A stretch of 64,000 nucleotides of DNA from Desmodus rotundus (Eukaryota; Chordata; Mammalia; Chiroptera; Phyllostomidae), in contig NC_071391.1 in NCBI RefSeq assembly GCF_022682495.2, positions 124,291,896-124,355,895 of the forward strand, written 5' to 3'. The notes beneath the pieces are model-generated. The model searched no databases. It was not told the DNA's origin and worked only from the letters and a program-made list of their open reading frames with translations. Shown one piece after another: positions 36,151 through 49,689 of this stretch (positions within the stretch are counted from its first letter, which is position 1; every line of letters starts with the position of its first letter). Both the position numbers and the translations under genes were made by a program.

Positions 36151-38688
36151 AATCAAAACTTACAAGAATAGGCTTAATAGTGCACTCTCTGTACGTGCTT
36201 GTTGGCACAGGTGTTCTAGACTGCGACAAATTCACGAACAGTTTATATCTACGTTAAATTAAATCTTTCCCAATTTTTGTACTTGAGGATTAAAAAACCT
36301 TATATTTAAATATAAATAAAATAGTATTTCGCTTTATCATGGATAGTAAGGATATGTATTTTCAGAAGCTTTTATTTTGAATTATGTTTAATTGTATAAA
36401 GAGATATGTATATACCTATACACAAATATTTATGTGATGGGTACAGTCATGGCATGAAATGTATTTTCTACTGTGAATCATAATCACAAGTCAGTCACGG
36501 TGGTCCCATTCCATTTATTCAATTACGGCAAATAAAAAGTGTAAGTCTGCTGGGAGTTTCAGAAAGACCTCACTGCTCCTCAACACAAACCTCTGTGAAG
36601 AGCTAGCTGGTCTTTTCGATCAGGCTGGAACCAGGGTAAGCACTGTAGCCATGGGACTGGGACTAACCTGAGGACACGGCTGGCTCACTGAGGACGGCAG
36701 GCGGCACAGGTGGGAAGACTAGTTCTTCGTGACACTCTTGAGACCCTGTATGAACCAGTTCTACACCCAGCCGTCCTCTGGCCTTCTTGTAATATTCCCT
36801 ACTGTTTAATGAAGACTCATTTCCTTACTGTTCAAACCTCGTGGAGTTGGGATTGCTAATGTTTTTCTAACTAAAGCAGCCATTTTATCTGGGGGCTCCA
36901 AGTCTAGCAGAAAGATAACAATAAAAACAACTAGCAACTCTACTATCAAAAGCCCTTGAGATTTTACTGCCAGGAATTGTTATAAGGCTTTACAATATTA
37001 TGTAATTTAATCCTCAGAATTGTACAAAATACGTATATGATTTCAAGTAGCATCTTCATATATATCAGAATTTATTCTAAGGAAACAGTAAGACATGTGA
37101 AAAGGTGTATGTGTGTGTTCAATCTAACAATTTATCCAGAGGGGAATGATACAAATAAATTATAAACCCGACACAACCTAAACTATTAAAAGTCATTAAA
37201 AGTATGAAGTCAGGTAGAACAGACATTTTACCAAAATGCCTTGCAAGATAAAAGGTCCAGGATAGCATTCTGCTTTGAAATCTTTTCAATTCCTGTGGCA
37301 GCTACACTCACGTGAGAAATATTTCTGCAAGGATTGCTGTCGTCAACAACCCTGGCTTTGGCCTATATTCTCCCCCAACTTGTTGCTTAGGAAAGTACTG
37401 AAGAGTTAACACTATTTTCTAAAAGTAAAAATCATATATGTTTAGGGGAGGAAACACTAAACAAAGTTTAATATTGTCTCCATAATTATGTCTTTGACAT
37501 TAAAGTGGATGCATCGATTTTGTCATTCTGAAAATATTTCCTAAGCAACTATTATGTACCAGACACCATGCTAGTTGTGCGAGGTGTTGAAAGCACAGGA
37601 AAAAGCATATGAACTACATGTCTTCAAGAAGCTCAGTTTACACTCGCTGAAAGCTGAGATGTGGCACATCACCCTGCTGGCAGTCACAGAACGGGAGACA
37701 AGAGGACCCCACGACTGGCTGTGCTAATTGCCAAGGACTTGATGCCAGGAAAAATGAATTGTTCTGTTTTTTAAATGTTACTTAACTCTGACTTTTGGGG
37801 CAAGTTATGTGAATTGTATAAACAGTCTGTTTTGAATTCAAGGAAATATTGTTTGGGCCACTACATTTTTACCTAAAATTTATGAGATTTTTAAAAAGAA
37901 ATATAAACAGTCATTTATACTAGTCAGCTTTTTTGAGGTCAGATTCCACATTTTTATTGTTCCTGTACAAAATTCTGAAGAATTGCTGATCCAAACTGCT
38001 CTTCTCTTTTTTGTTCTGAAGCACTAAAATTATCTCACAATTATTTTTAAAAAGTCGTTCCAGATGAAATATTGTCTGTGGAGTACAGCAACAGCAACAA
38101 AACTTCACATTGCACATTCCATATTAAACTTCAATTTTATTCTCAAGTGGTTTTCTGGTGTAATATTCTTGAGTATTTTCTTTAGCAATTATCACTCACT
38201 CGTGTCCCTTCCTGTCTATTACTATTGCCAAAATACAAAATGCAGTTACAAACTAAAGATGCAAAAAAGCTTTACAGGGAAAGCTAATTTCAAATAAGCA
38301 AGCTTATTTCCTCATCTTCCATCTACTTTTCTTTGATTGACATATGACAGTTAAAAAGAGTCCTCCAAGAGAGTGTGTACTGAATGACCCATGAAAGACA
38401 GGACTGACGGAAGAATGGAAAACATTTGAGAAAACAGAGTATGTGTGCTTAAGCATAGCTCCTCCCTCAGGTCTTCAAATCCGGTATGCAAGAGGTCTTT
38501 ATATACTCCCTTTTAGGCTAAGGCAATGTTCAGCACCATAAAAGTACTGTATTTAATTTTTAAAAACTTTTGTGTTCTAGCTGTAATGGACATAGGCATT
38601 TACATGTAAGGGGACAAACACTCTTGAAAAACAGATTTTAAATGCATTTGTTCATAAGCACATTCTTAAAAAACAAGCATTTTTTATA

Positions 38689-38937
38689 CTAGCAGGACAT
38701 TTTTATTCTTAAATGCATACACTGTACAATGAGCAACTCAGAGTACCCGTGGGGCTCCGGGACAAAGGCGGTAAAAGGCGTTCGTCTTTCAGCACTGGAG
38801 GGATCTTCCAGATCTGCAAAGTCTGGCCAGTGATCGTACGAGGATAAAAACAACACTGGAAGAGATTCTCTTGGTAAATCCTCCTCGTCCAATAAAGCAT
38901 ATGGAAGGTGTGCTGAAGACCTCTTTATGTAACTCAA
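38689..38937 (-). other. Unassigned 82-codon open frame
   Basis: Open frame with non-repetitive composition (SAHLPYALLDEEDLPRES, then FLSSYDHWPDFADLEDPSS), and a second long overlapping frame. An AATAAA lies at its 3' end, inside the last codons. No start context, splice sites or family are recognised. It could be a retrocopy fragment, an alternative terminal exon or chance. I do not claim a function. Confidence 0.15.
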
Positions 38938-39939
38938 TATTCAGGCACCCAGTTTGCATTAACTTGTGCTATTTAACCTCAATCAATTTGTTCAAGCCAA
39001 CTAGACAGAAAGACCCCTGGGACAATGACTGCCTTCTCTGTTCTGCATGAGACAAATGGTCACTAATTTTAAAAAGCCAACCTTCCATCCTGACTCTGGG
39101 CTGGAGGAGCGCCCAGTCCTTAGACATGGATCTTCTGGAAGTGTCAAAGGAGCACCCACAGTTGTTCAGCGAGGTCTCCCTGCTCTGGATGGATGGCTGG
39201 AATCCCTATGTTCCCAGGGCGCTGGAAAACCTTGGAAATCTACACTCAGCTCACGCATCTCCCTAACTTTTCTGTGCTTGGACTGCCTACGTGCACCTTA
39301 ACGTCTGCCCAAGACTTTACCCCTACTTTTAGCCACGATGGAGTAGTTGGTACCAGAGTACTTTCCCCACCATAAACAACTATAAAACTGGCAAAATATC
39401 TAGTATCTAAGTTTAAATGTTAGACAACAGGGAGCGCAGGGCTATGATTCCCAAGAGAGGACCCACATAAGATGAGCCCCACAACTGCCCACAGCTGCAG
39501 CACAGGGCGGTAGCACGAGGAGAGTACAGCAGTCTCCCTGAGCTGAGGAAGGAGCTGTGGGCTCAGGACTGCTGGAGTGACTGAATTTGAAGAGTGAGAC
39601 ACTAGAGAGAATGGATCTTTGGAGAGTGGAACTATACAGAAATGTGTACGTGACCTCTTAAGTATTTGGCTAAATACTCAGCTGCATAGACCAAGGGCAC
39701 TAGAACAAGACTGTAAGACCAGGCAGAAGATAGCTGCCTGGAAGTTGTGGGCTATACAGAGATTCCTGAGACTGTGCAGAGTTGGGAGACAAAGGATGTT
39801 CTATCAGTGAGTGAGGGGACCTTCAAACATGCAGACACTCTGTTGATACTCCAGGAAAGGCCAGGCCTTAGAAGTGGGGCTATTCTAGTCCTAGAGTGAG
39901 GGCCACTCTACACCCATCCTAACAAAGTTTCTAAAACAA

Positions 39940-40625
39940 TCCTTATCCAGATGGGGTCACTGGTATATTCTATCAAACACTGAAGGAGGATATTATACCA
40001 ATTCTCTACAATCTCTTCTAGGTGACAGAAACAACTTCATCAGTAATAGCCAAAATTTAGAAGCAACCAAGATGTTCTTCAGTAGGTAAGTGGATAACTG
40101 TGGTACATCATGAAAATAGAATACCATTCAGTGCTAAAAAGGAATGTGCTATCAAGCCATGAGAATACATGGAGGAACTTTAAATGCATACTACTCTGTG
40201 AAAGGAGTCAATCTAAAAAGGCTGCGTACTATATGGTTCCAACCCGATCTCGTTCTGGGAGAGGGAAAACTTTGTAGACAATAAGATCAGTGTTTGCCAG
40301 GAGTTAGAGGGGAAGGAGGGAGAAATCAGCACAGCACAGAGATTTTAAAACTGCTATGTCGTATCTCCAATGGCAGATACATGCCATTATACATTTGTCA
40401 AAACCAGTAAAAATGTACAACACCAAGACTGAACCGGATATAATCCATGGACTTTGGGTGATCATGATGTGTCAGTGTAGGTTCACTATTGTAACACTCT
40501 GATGAGGGATGTTGACAGGGGGTGAGACTGTGCATGTGTGGGGTAAAGGGGGATACGGAGTGCTCCATCTTTCCACTCAATATTACTGTGAACCTAAAAA
40601 CTGTTCTAAAAATAAAGGCTTGTAA
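39940..40625 (+). repeat. Old L1 3' end
   Basis: Follows L1M-type 3' sequence (agccaaaatttagaagcaac, gtggtacatcatgaaaatag, atgttgacagggggtgagac, attactgtgaacctaaaaac) and ends in an AATAAA-containing tail. Confidence 0.6.
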
Positions 40626-40799
40626 AAGTTTAGAGTTTATTTAAAAAACTATCCTTACAAGATTCAATCTGATCTAATAATAAACTAACTGATTTACAGA
40701 AGAAAATTCAACACTCTAAAAGAAGACAATAAAATTTGTACTCTCAGTAACCTAACACACACAATGTCCACCATACATAAAAAATAACTAGATATACAA

Positions 40800-41874
40800 A
40801 AAGCATGCAAATCTGACCCATAACAGAGTGGTAGTTGAGAACATCCAGTCCAGAGAGATCAGTCTAGGAGAACCCAATGTTGAAAACAGCACATAAGAAC
40901 TTTAAAGCAGCTCCAAGACTAAAAGGAAAAATACAGCCGAAAGTGAATAGATGGGAAATAGCAGTAGAGAAATGGAAGTTGTTTTTTTTTTAATGGAAAT
41001 TCCAGACCTGAGAACTTAGTATCTACTAACTGAAAATTTTACTGGACAGCTTTAATAGCATATTGGAGGTAAGCAGAAGAAAGGGCAGATGAACATGAAT
41101 AAAGTTCAATAGAAATTATCCTAGCTAAATAAGAGATAAAACAGAGAGGGAAAAAGCAGAGTCTTAGTGACCAGTGGGACAATACTGAAATACCTAAATA
41201 CATGTAATTGAAGAAGAGAGAACAGGGTAGACAAATATTTGAAGAAATAATGGCCGAAACTTCCCAAATATTTTTAAAAACATAATATGTAGATATAAAA
41301 AGCTCAGTGAACTCCAAGAATGACAAATACAAAGAAAGCTACACCTAGAAATATTATATTCGAACTACCGAAAATCAAAGATAAAGAGAAAATTGTGAAA
41401 GCAACACAGAGAAAGAACACATTACATATGGAGGAAGAACAATATGAAAAATGGCTAATTTCTTATCAGAAACAATATAGGCCAGGAGACAATGAAATGA
41501 CATCTTTACAGTACTGCATTATAAAACAAAAATAAAACTAAAAAATACATGTCAACCCAAAATTCTATCTTTCAAAAATAAAGAAAAATAAAGGCATGTT
41601 CAGATAAATGAGAACTCATTGCTAGCAGACCTGCACTACAAAAAAAATGTAGTTAAAGGGAATTCTTCCGGCCAAAGAAAATTGACACCAGATGGTAAAT
41701 TTCTGTGTGTGTGTTAATTTAACTTATAAGACATATGACCATTTAAAGCAAAAATTATAGCACTGAACCTTGGGATTTATATACACGGAAATAATCACAC
41801 AAAGAATGGAAGGTGGTATAATATTAATTCTAAGTCGATTGAAAAGGTTAGAATATAAATTGGAACTTCTAGAG
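40800..41874 (+). repeat. Old L1, 5' part, left of a hAT insertion
   Basis: Contains a diverged L1 ORF1-like remnant (around 41320-41535, TKKATPRNIIFELPKIKDKE) and the L1M-like run caggccaggagacaatgaa, tagcagacctgcactac. Continues after the hAT at 42115-42540. Confidence 0.65.
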
Positions 41875-42114
41875 CAGCGATTGTTAACCAGTGTGCCACG
41901 AGAATTTTTAAACCATGAAATACCTGACTATTTAGTCAGGAGCACTGACCTCTTTTCCCTTAGATTGTCAAATAAAAAAATGACAACAGCTAACACAATA
42001 GTCATCCGGTATAAATAAATCAAAATTAGACCTATTTTTTGTCAGGTCAGCAAAAATATTTACTAATTAGTTTATGTGTGTCATCAGGTGAACAAAAATG
42101 GTTGAAGATCGCTG
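41875..42114 (+). mobile_element. hAT MITE, 240 bp, with 8-bp target duplication
   Basis: Terminal inverted repeats CAGCGATTGTTAACCA (left) and CAGCGATCTTCAACCA (right, reverse complement). Flanked by TTCTAGAG (41867-41874) and CTCTAGAG (42115-42122), 7 of 8 identical. No coding capacity. Inserted into an old L1. Confidence 0.9.
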
Positions 42115-42540
42115 CTCTAGAGTAACCTCGAAAAATAAAGTACAGGCAAAAGTCAATGGAACAATTAAAGTGGGAAAACTAAAATTTAATTGACTTTCTA
42201 TCAGGCATAAAAGGAAGAACAAAGGATAGAAAGGCAGATGGGATATACAGGAAACAACTAGTAAAATAGTAGACCTTAACTCAACCATATGGATACACTA
42301 AATGTTAATGAAGTAAATGCTTCAATTAAAAGGCAAAGATTGTCGATCAAGATATAACTATATGCTGTCTACAACAGACATATAGTAAATATAAAGGAAA
42401 CAAATAGGTTGGAAGTAAAGGATAGAAAACATATACTATGCAAATATTAGGACTATAAAGACTAGAGTGGCTATATTAATCAGACAAGAAAGACTCCGAC
42501 GCAGAGTATTATCAAATAAAACATGCAGAGCCTAATTACA
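42115..42540 (+). repeat. Old L1, continuation right of the hAT
   Basis: Resumes the interrupted L1 (atatgctgtctacaacagac, acaaataggttggaagtaaa, gagtggctatattaatcaga). Confidence 0.65.
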
Positions 42541-42559
42541 GAGCTTCAGAACACTTGTG

Positions 42560-43060
42560 CAACTCAACTGCTCAGTGCTTACCAAGGGAAAATTCTGTGG
42601 TATGCCCTCCCAAACACGGTGTAAGAATATTTCAGCGGTTTCAGTCATTAAAAGTCAAACTAGGAACAGCTCGAGTGTCCATCAGCAGGAGAATGGATTG
42701 AAAAACGTTGTATATTTGCGTAATGTCAGACTGTCCTACAACAAGAAAGAACTACTGATGCCTGCAAAACCATGGATGAGTTCGACAGACGTCAGCGAAG
42801 ACCTTGGGGACAATGAAATACACACTGTGTGGTGTCATTTATGTAAATTTCCAGAACAGACTGACGTGCGGTGAAAAAATCGGAGCAAGTGCTCCCTGTG
42901 TGTAAGAAGGGGCAGGCGTGGACTTCCTAGGATGGTAGAATTGTTCTACATCTTAACAGACGAGGGTTATGCATTTGTCAAAACTCACTGCACTGTACCA
43001 CTGCCCTTTTCTGTATGTTGATTATACCTAAAAAAACCCCCTGTAAATAAACAAAAATCC
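42560..43060 (+). repeat. Old L1 3' end
   Basis: tgtccatcagcaggagaatg, aaaccatggatgagttcgac, gttatgcatttgtcaaaact and tgattatacctaaaaaaac follow an L1M 3' end. The open frame across it (42557-42874) is a remnant or chance. Confidence 0.55.
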
Positions 43061-45244
43061 AATCTTAGTTTATGGACTGATAAGGCAGAGAAGCGTTTTT
43101 GGAGGGAACAGTGGTGTCCCGAACTGCAGATCTCTCTGCCTTCACAGCTCTAGAGCAGGTGGCTGGGGTACAAAGTAGAGACTGCTCCTGGTGTTTGTTC
43201 TTAGGGATATGATAGCAGATGTCCTCCCCAGACGTCTCACCTCCTGAACCTAAAAAGTAATTCTTCTCTCCCCAGTCTAGACAGTAATTTTCAAAACCAT
43301 ATCATTCTCAGCGTAGCTTCAGCAGACTGCAGGGGAACTTAGTTAATGCAAAAGAGCGTGCGGTTAGATGGCATCGGCGTGCTAGTTAGCTGCTTGTTTG
43401 CATCTCACTCCATAATTATGCACACAAGATACCGATCCTGACTTTAAAAGTTTCCCATGATGGTTAAAACTTAACAGAATGTATAACTTCTTTATGAATC
43501 ATGAACTACAAAAATGAGCCTTTTCATATGCTATCATAAGAGACCAGTGTTTAAATTTTAATCTCGTCTGGCTCTCCTTCTGTAGGTGCTCGTATGTCCC
43601 CTAGTGGATACAGGTTGATAGCGTGGAGGGAAGATAGGGGCAGTACCGGCTAAGTGAAGGTCCATAAATCCGAAATGCCTGCCTTGCTCACATACTTTTC
43701 CAAACTAATGCCCAAATTTCCATAAACTAAAAAAAAACATTAACACATCTGCACTGGACCGCACCAATTTGCCCCATGTGTGGTCAAGTATAGGGCCTGG
43801 GCTAAAATATAATTCCTGACTTATGACACATACATGAACAAATGCATACTAATTAGCTAGATATTCTGACCCAACATCATACAAAGAACTCAACATTTCC
43901 ATTATAAGTCTCTATTTTTAGAGATTTATAGCTTAGTCATTAAAGTGGGCTTTAGAAAAATTTAGGGTGCAGAGATTTAGCCACAAGAGAGAAATTTCCC
44001 TTCTAGTAAGAAAACCGTGTGTAGGAGATCTGATCTGAAAGTATTCTGTGCACATATGCGTGCATATGAGACAGAGCGATCTTCACGCACAGAAATTTTG
44101 AGCCTCCTGTTCAAACTGTCTGGGGAAGGGGCAGGGGTTAGAGATAAAAGGAGGTATTAATGCAAAGAAATAAAAAAAGGAATTTTCCTCCCCAAATTAT
44201 GGAAACGAAGTTCCTTGTTCATATTTCCAGTAGTTAAGCTCTAATGATCCACCCTCTCTCCTGGAATTCACATACATATATTCATATATGGCTATAAATG
44301 CAGCCACATATAAATTGGCTTCCAGCCCATTAATATGACAGACAGCAAATTTTCCCCAGTTAGTCCTGCGGTGGATATTGGCAGCACAGGACCCACAGAG
44401 TGTGTTTCCACAGAGTTGAGGCTTCACTATGGAAAGGCAAGGTTACCTTTGTTCACATACACCGTCTCCACGTGAGTACAGCAACAGAGAGCTCAGGAGT
44501 TGCTCCACAGGACAGGAAGGAATCACTCCACACTTAGCCTCCTGCATTGGGGAGGGTGCAGGCGGGGCTCTGAAACTCTGTCCCCCAAAGTGCTCTCACC
44601 CCCACTTCCTACTTTTATTTTTACCTACAGGACTTGCTGTTAGCTGCTGCATAATGCTTCGTTGTAGGTATAAGTCAAAAGTCAGGTTAGCAAGTGGGTA
44701 TGGGACTTTGGAGCCCGGGGAAGGCTCCGTAGTGGAGCACCCTGCGTATCGAGTGTGCACTGTGCAGCGTGCACATGGGAGGAACAAAAGAAACATCTAA
44801 AACCTTGGCGGGGAGGCCGAGTGTAGGGAAAGGAACCAACAGCATCAAGGAACAGAAGCAGAAATGTGCATCGTATAAGCAGCTACATAAATGAAAAACT
44901 GAATATAATTTTTGGCAGTTGCTATATGCAGTTAATTCGGAAATTCATCTAAAAAGGGGGAGATGATAACTACCTACTTGTTTTCTAAGTATTGACTTCA
45001 CAATCCTTTTTATGTACATCTAGCAATTTTCAGTGGATGAGGTGCTTAATCTTTAATGACAAGTACTTTGTAATTAAATATCTGTGGCACGGCCGAATTT
45101 TCAAGAGAGAATTCATAATTTGGGGCAGTTGCTTTTACTACAAAGGGGCACAATATAAAGTGTTACAGAGAATACTGAGCTGTCAAAGTTCTTTAAAAAA
45201 AATTCCTGTCTAAGAAAATCCATTTTACGGTAATAACAACAGAA

Positions 45245-45440
45245 AATAATGACACGGGGTGCTAACAGGTGTCTGGGATTTTATAATGCAAACTTAACTC
45301 ATCTTCACACCTCTGTGGTTGCTGTCGTTATGTTACTATCTCCATTTTACAGAAGAGAAACTGAGGCTCCGAGAGGTTAAGCTGCCCAAGGTCGTGCTGC
45401 GGGGGTGGAACTGGATACACAGGGTCAACCTCTTGAGGCC
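45245..45440 (-). repeat. MIR fragment, antisense
   Basis: ctatctccattttacagaag, agaaactgaggctccgagag and gctgcccaaggtcgtgctgc are the antisense MIR core, well preserved. Confidence 0.75.
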
Positions 45441-46839
45441 CAGCTTTCAAACACTGTGCAAAGCCCCCTCCCCAACCCCGTTTAGCATAGGTACCGCAGT
45501 ATCACTCCATCTCGCAATGCAAATTCCAGCCCTCTCGCTTGGGTTGCAAAGAAAAACGATTTACTTTACCTATTTTCTTCTGTAAAGTTTTGTAACAATC
45601 AGGAACACATTTGTTTGTTTACATGATAATATTTTCTATTCATTTATAGGACTTACCATGACTAAAAATGTTCTGACAAAACAGACATGATTTTTAAATT
45701 CTGTATAGCAGTGTTCGTAACACAAATCCTACACAAGTGGTAAGCGTCTATGCAGTAACAAAAAAAACAGACTTCTGAAAAAAACTACATGGCAACTTGC
45801 TTTGACAGGGCACTAGATTTTCTATGATGAAACTACTATTTCCTTTCTCCTTTCCCTCCCCTCTAATTTTTCTATCCTTCTGTCACTAAGAAGGATCAAT
45901 TACAGCATTTTATATGATACTCTGAAAATAATTATATTTTGCCACCTACCCAGCTCAGCTACGAATGACAGACGCATTTCTTTCTCAAAGGAAACAGGAC
46001 TGCCCGGAACGTTTCCACTCCTGGTGGCTCGTTCCCAGGGGAAGAACAGGAAGTGTGGAGGGGAGGACCTCCGTGCACACGTGTCCGAGTCAGGGGACAG
46101 GGACTATGTCCCTTCCGCTGGCCGCTCGCCCTCGGTCTCCTTCTGGGTAACGGTATTAGTTCTGCTGAGGTTCTAGTTTTGATTTTAACCAACTGCATTT
46201 TTTAAAAAATGTAAAAAGCAAAGATTTTATGATTACTACCTCTCTTTTGTTGGCAAACAATACAGGAGGAAAAAAAATAATGTCCAAAAGTCTTCTATTG
46301 AAACTTCAAAATTTTAGAACAGAAAGGCCTTCGGGAGATCCTCTATAGTATATAACCCTTCAATTCATAGGTGAGAAAATCTAAACACAGAGAAACGAAA
46401 CAGAGTGATTAAAGTTAGGATAGTCTGTATGTGTCACGTGTCTTCTACCGCAAACAAGAACTACAACTTAAATTTCCTCAGTTTGGCTTTTCTATAGCCA
46501 CATTTCAAAAGAAAACAAGTTTTCCTTTACCTAGCAAACACCTGAGGACACAAAAGAAGGCAAGGTTGAAAATTACTCGCTGAAACACACTGCGATGAAG
46601 TACAGTGGTTCGCAGTGTCAGTGCGCGGCAAAGTTTTCAGTGGTGAACAGCGAAATGAGAGAAGGAACAATGTGCAAGTGTACCCACCACATGAGTGCAA
46701 GCAATTTAAACAACTGTCCTTCACTATAACAATAAACATGGCATTCCTATTTTGGTGCTAAAATAGTCCTCTCCCTTCTCTTCATGTGAGAGGAAAAATA
46801 ATCGGAAATACGTCAGTTCTCCATAATGCAACTACATTA

Positions 46840-47345
46840 GTTATCCACTGCAGCGTAACAACTTACTCCCAAAGCCAACAGCTTAACATACACAAACATT
46901 TATTATCTCCTATGGCGGCTTCAGTGCGCGGCTCAGGCCCCCACAGGCGGATCTCATGAGGCTGCATCCACGACGTCTTCAACTGGGGCTGAAACCCCCC
47001 CGAACACCTCCGTGGGCTGCAGGACCTGTTTCCAAGCCCGCTCACTTTTTGTGGGCAGAAGGCCTGAGTTCCTCACGTGCTGTTGGCCAGAGCCTCCGTT
47101 TCCCTCCTGAGTCTCCCTAGGGCTGCTCACGGCATGAAAGTTGGCTTCCCCCAGGGTGAGTGATCTAGGAGAGCAAAGGCATCCTAGACAGAACCGCAAT
47201 ATCTTTTATAAGTTAATCTTGGAAGTGATGTGCCATTGCTTCTGCCATATTCCCCTGGTCACTGAGACCAGTAAAGTGTGGGAAGGGACTACACAGCTGT
47301 GTCACCACTGAGAGGCAGGAGTTACTGAGCACCATCTGGGAGACT
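46840..47345 (-). repeat. Ancient LTR (MaLR-like), antisense
   Basis: Begins gttatccactgcagcgtaac, then acatttattatctcctatgg, ggctgctcacggcatgaaag, tggcttcccccagggtgag and gtgatgtgccattgcttctg, a recognised order of an old mammalian LTR-type repeat read antisense. Family assignment is not secure. Confidence 0.5.
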
Positions 47346-47523
47346 GGATACCAGGACCACAAATTTTTTTAAAAATTATTTTACTAGTTCATGACATCAA
47401 AAATCTAGAAACTTCTATAGTAAACAGGACATAAAAGATCATTGTTCTAGTTATAACTAAAACACTAACTAGAGGTAGGGAGGTCACTTAATTTTCTAGG
47501 ATTCAGTTTCTTTAGAAGGGTTG

Positions 47524-48676
47524 ACTAGAGGAAAACATCAGCAGGAAAATCTCAGACATTCCACGTGGTAACATCTTCACTGATACGTCCCCTAAAGCAA
47601 GGGACATAAAGGAAAGAATAAACAAATGGGACCTCACTAAATTAAAGAGCTTCTGCATGGCTAAAGAAAACAGCATTAACATGAAAAGAGAACCAACTAT
47701 ATGGGAAAACATATTTGCCAATGATACCTCAAACAAGGGCCTGATCTCCAAAATATATAAAGAACTCACACGACTCCACTCCAGGAAGACAAACAACCCA
47801 ATTAAAAAATGGGCAAAAGATTGAACAGATACTTCTCCAAGGAGGACATACAGAGGGCCCAGAGACATATGAAAAGATGCTCAGCATCACTAGCCATCAG
47901 AGAGATGCAAATTAAAACCACAATGAGGTACCATCTCACACTGGTCAGAGTGGCCAACATAAACAAATCAACAAACAAGTGTTGGAGAGGATGTGGAGAA
48001 AAGGGAACCCTAGTACATTGTTGGTGGGAATGCAGACTGGTGAGGCCACTGTGGAAAATAGTATGGAATTTCCTCAGAAAACAAAAAATGGAACTGCCTC
48101 TTGACCCAGCAATTCCACTGCTGTGATTATATCCTAAGAACCCTGAAACACCCATCCAAAAGAACCTATGCACCCCAATGTTCATAGCAGCACAATTCAC
48201 CATAGCCAAGTGCTGGAAGCAACCTAAGTGCCCATCAGTAAATGTGGATCAAAAAACTATGGTACATTTATACAATGGAATTCTACGCAGCAGAGAAAAG
48301 GGGCTCCTACCCTTTGTGACAGCATGGATGGAACTGGAGAGCATTATGCTAAATGAAATAAGCAAGGCAGTGAAGGACAAATACCATATGATCTCACCTT
48401 TAACTGGAACATAATCAACAAAAGAAAAAAGCAAGCAAAATATAACCAGAGACACTGAAATTAAGAACAATTTGACAGCAACCAGAGGGGAGGGGGGAGG
48501 GGATAATGGAGAAGGGCTTTCAGGAACTACTGTAAAGGACACATGGACAAAACCAAGGGGGAGGATGGAAGCAAGGGAGGGAGGGGGGTTTGGCTGGGGT
48601 GGGGAGGTGTGGTGGAAGGAAAATGCAGACAACTGTAACTGAACAACAATAATTTTTTTAAAAAAAGAAAGAAAAT
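47524..48676 (+). mobile_element. 5'-truncated L1 with 9-bp target duplication (younger copy)
   Basis: Carries the end of ORF2 in broken frames: [33 protein letters not shown] and [10 protein letters not shown] (47809-48126), then after a frame break [19 protein letters not shown] and SPLTGT (48178-48414). A G-rich 3' UTR (about 48485-48620) and A/T tail follow. Flanked by gaagggttg at 47515-47523 and 48677-48685. Only the C-terminal ORF2 region is present, so it is inactive. Confidence 0.9.
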
Positions 48677-48739
48677 GAAGGGTTGGGTTTGACAATCTAT
48701 TAAATACCTCTCACTGCCAATGTACTACAATTCCGCCCT

Positions 48740-48865
48740 AGGAATGATACTGATGGTGGTGATGTCAACAAAGTTGATAACCTGCTCAAGGTCACTAGGC
48801 TAATAAATGGTGGAGCCAAAATTTGAACTTCAGGCAGAAGGACTGCCGAGCTCATGCTATCTTAA
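48740..48865 (-). repeat. MIR fragment, antisense
   Basis: aacctgctcaaggtcactag, ggctaataaatggtggagcc and aatttgaacttcaggcag match the antisense MIR core and 5' side. Confidence 0.6.
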
Positions 48866-49689
48866 CCTTAGGAGATAAATAAAAATGAAAGGTACTAAGG
48901 AAGACCAAGCAAATCAAAAAAACATCTTGCTACTTTACTCCCATCAACTGTAAAAGAGAACTCTCTCATCCTATCCCTAATAAGCACTTCAAAAATACTC
49001 ATTAACTGTTTTATTATTATGGAAGTAGGAAAATATAATGGCCTACTTCATGAAACCTTTCCCCCATCAACTTGTAATACATTATCGCTTTGTGTAACGT
49101 AAAATTTCTACTGTAAAATCACCATGCTTATTGCAATGTTAAGGTATCACTTCCAGACGACTTTGGTACAGAACATCTGTAGTCAAGGAAACTTCTGTGC
49201 ATGCTTGAGATGAAGATGAGGTAGAGATAATTTTTGGCCATTTTTCTCTCCTTTATTTTTTCTTTCTTTTTCTTCCTAAGAACTACTTTTAATTTCCCAG
49301 GGAAATTTTATAATAGCTTAGCTTTTAATAAATCCTATACTTTTTAATGTTTTTAGGGAGAAATAGCAAATACTATGCAAATAAATTGACAAAAGACCCT
49401 ACTATAATGGTTTAAAGTTCTTTATCTTCTTTTAGTTTAAAAAAATGGAAGAATAATATGCATATGCTAACTGGTATCGTATCCAGGATAATTTCAGTTA
49501 TGTTTTTTCTAGATTTTCTCTAAATGTACTTCACAGTCCCCCAAATACTAATGCTGTTTTGCACCAGAATCAGAAGCCACTAGAAAAATTCCTTTGGTAT
49601 CAGTAAGAAACAAGAGAAATCCTGTGACTGCTCAGTGCTTAGTAAAGTTCTTTAGCAACCTTTTAGCACAAAAGTCAGAACAGAAGTCA

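Noticed and set aside
37530..37650. Sequence like a common old mammalian repeat (tatgtaccagacaccatgct)
   Set aside because: Likely ancient, but too short and diverged for me to name the family, so not listed as a feature.
45965..46150. Overlapping open frames on both strands near 46 kb
   Set aside because: Short, mutually antisense, without splice sites or similarity.
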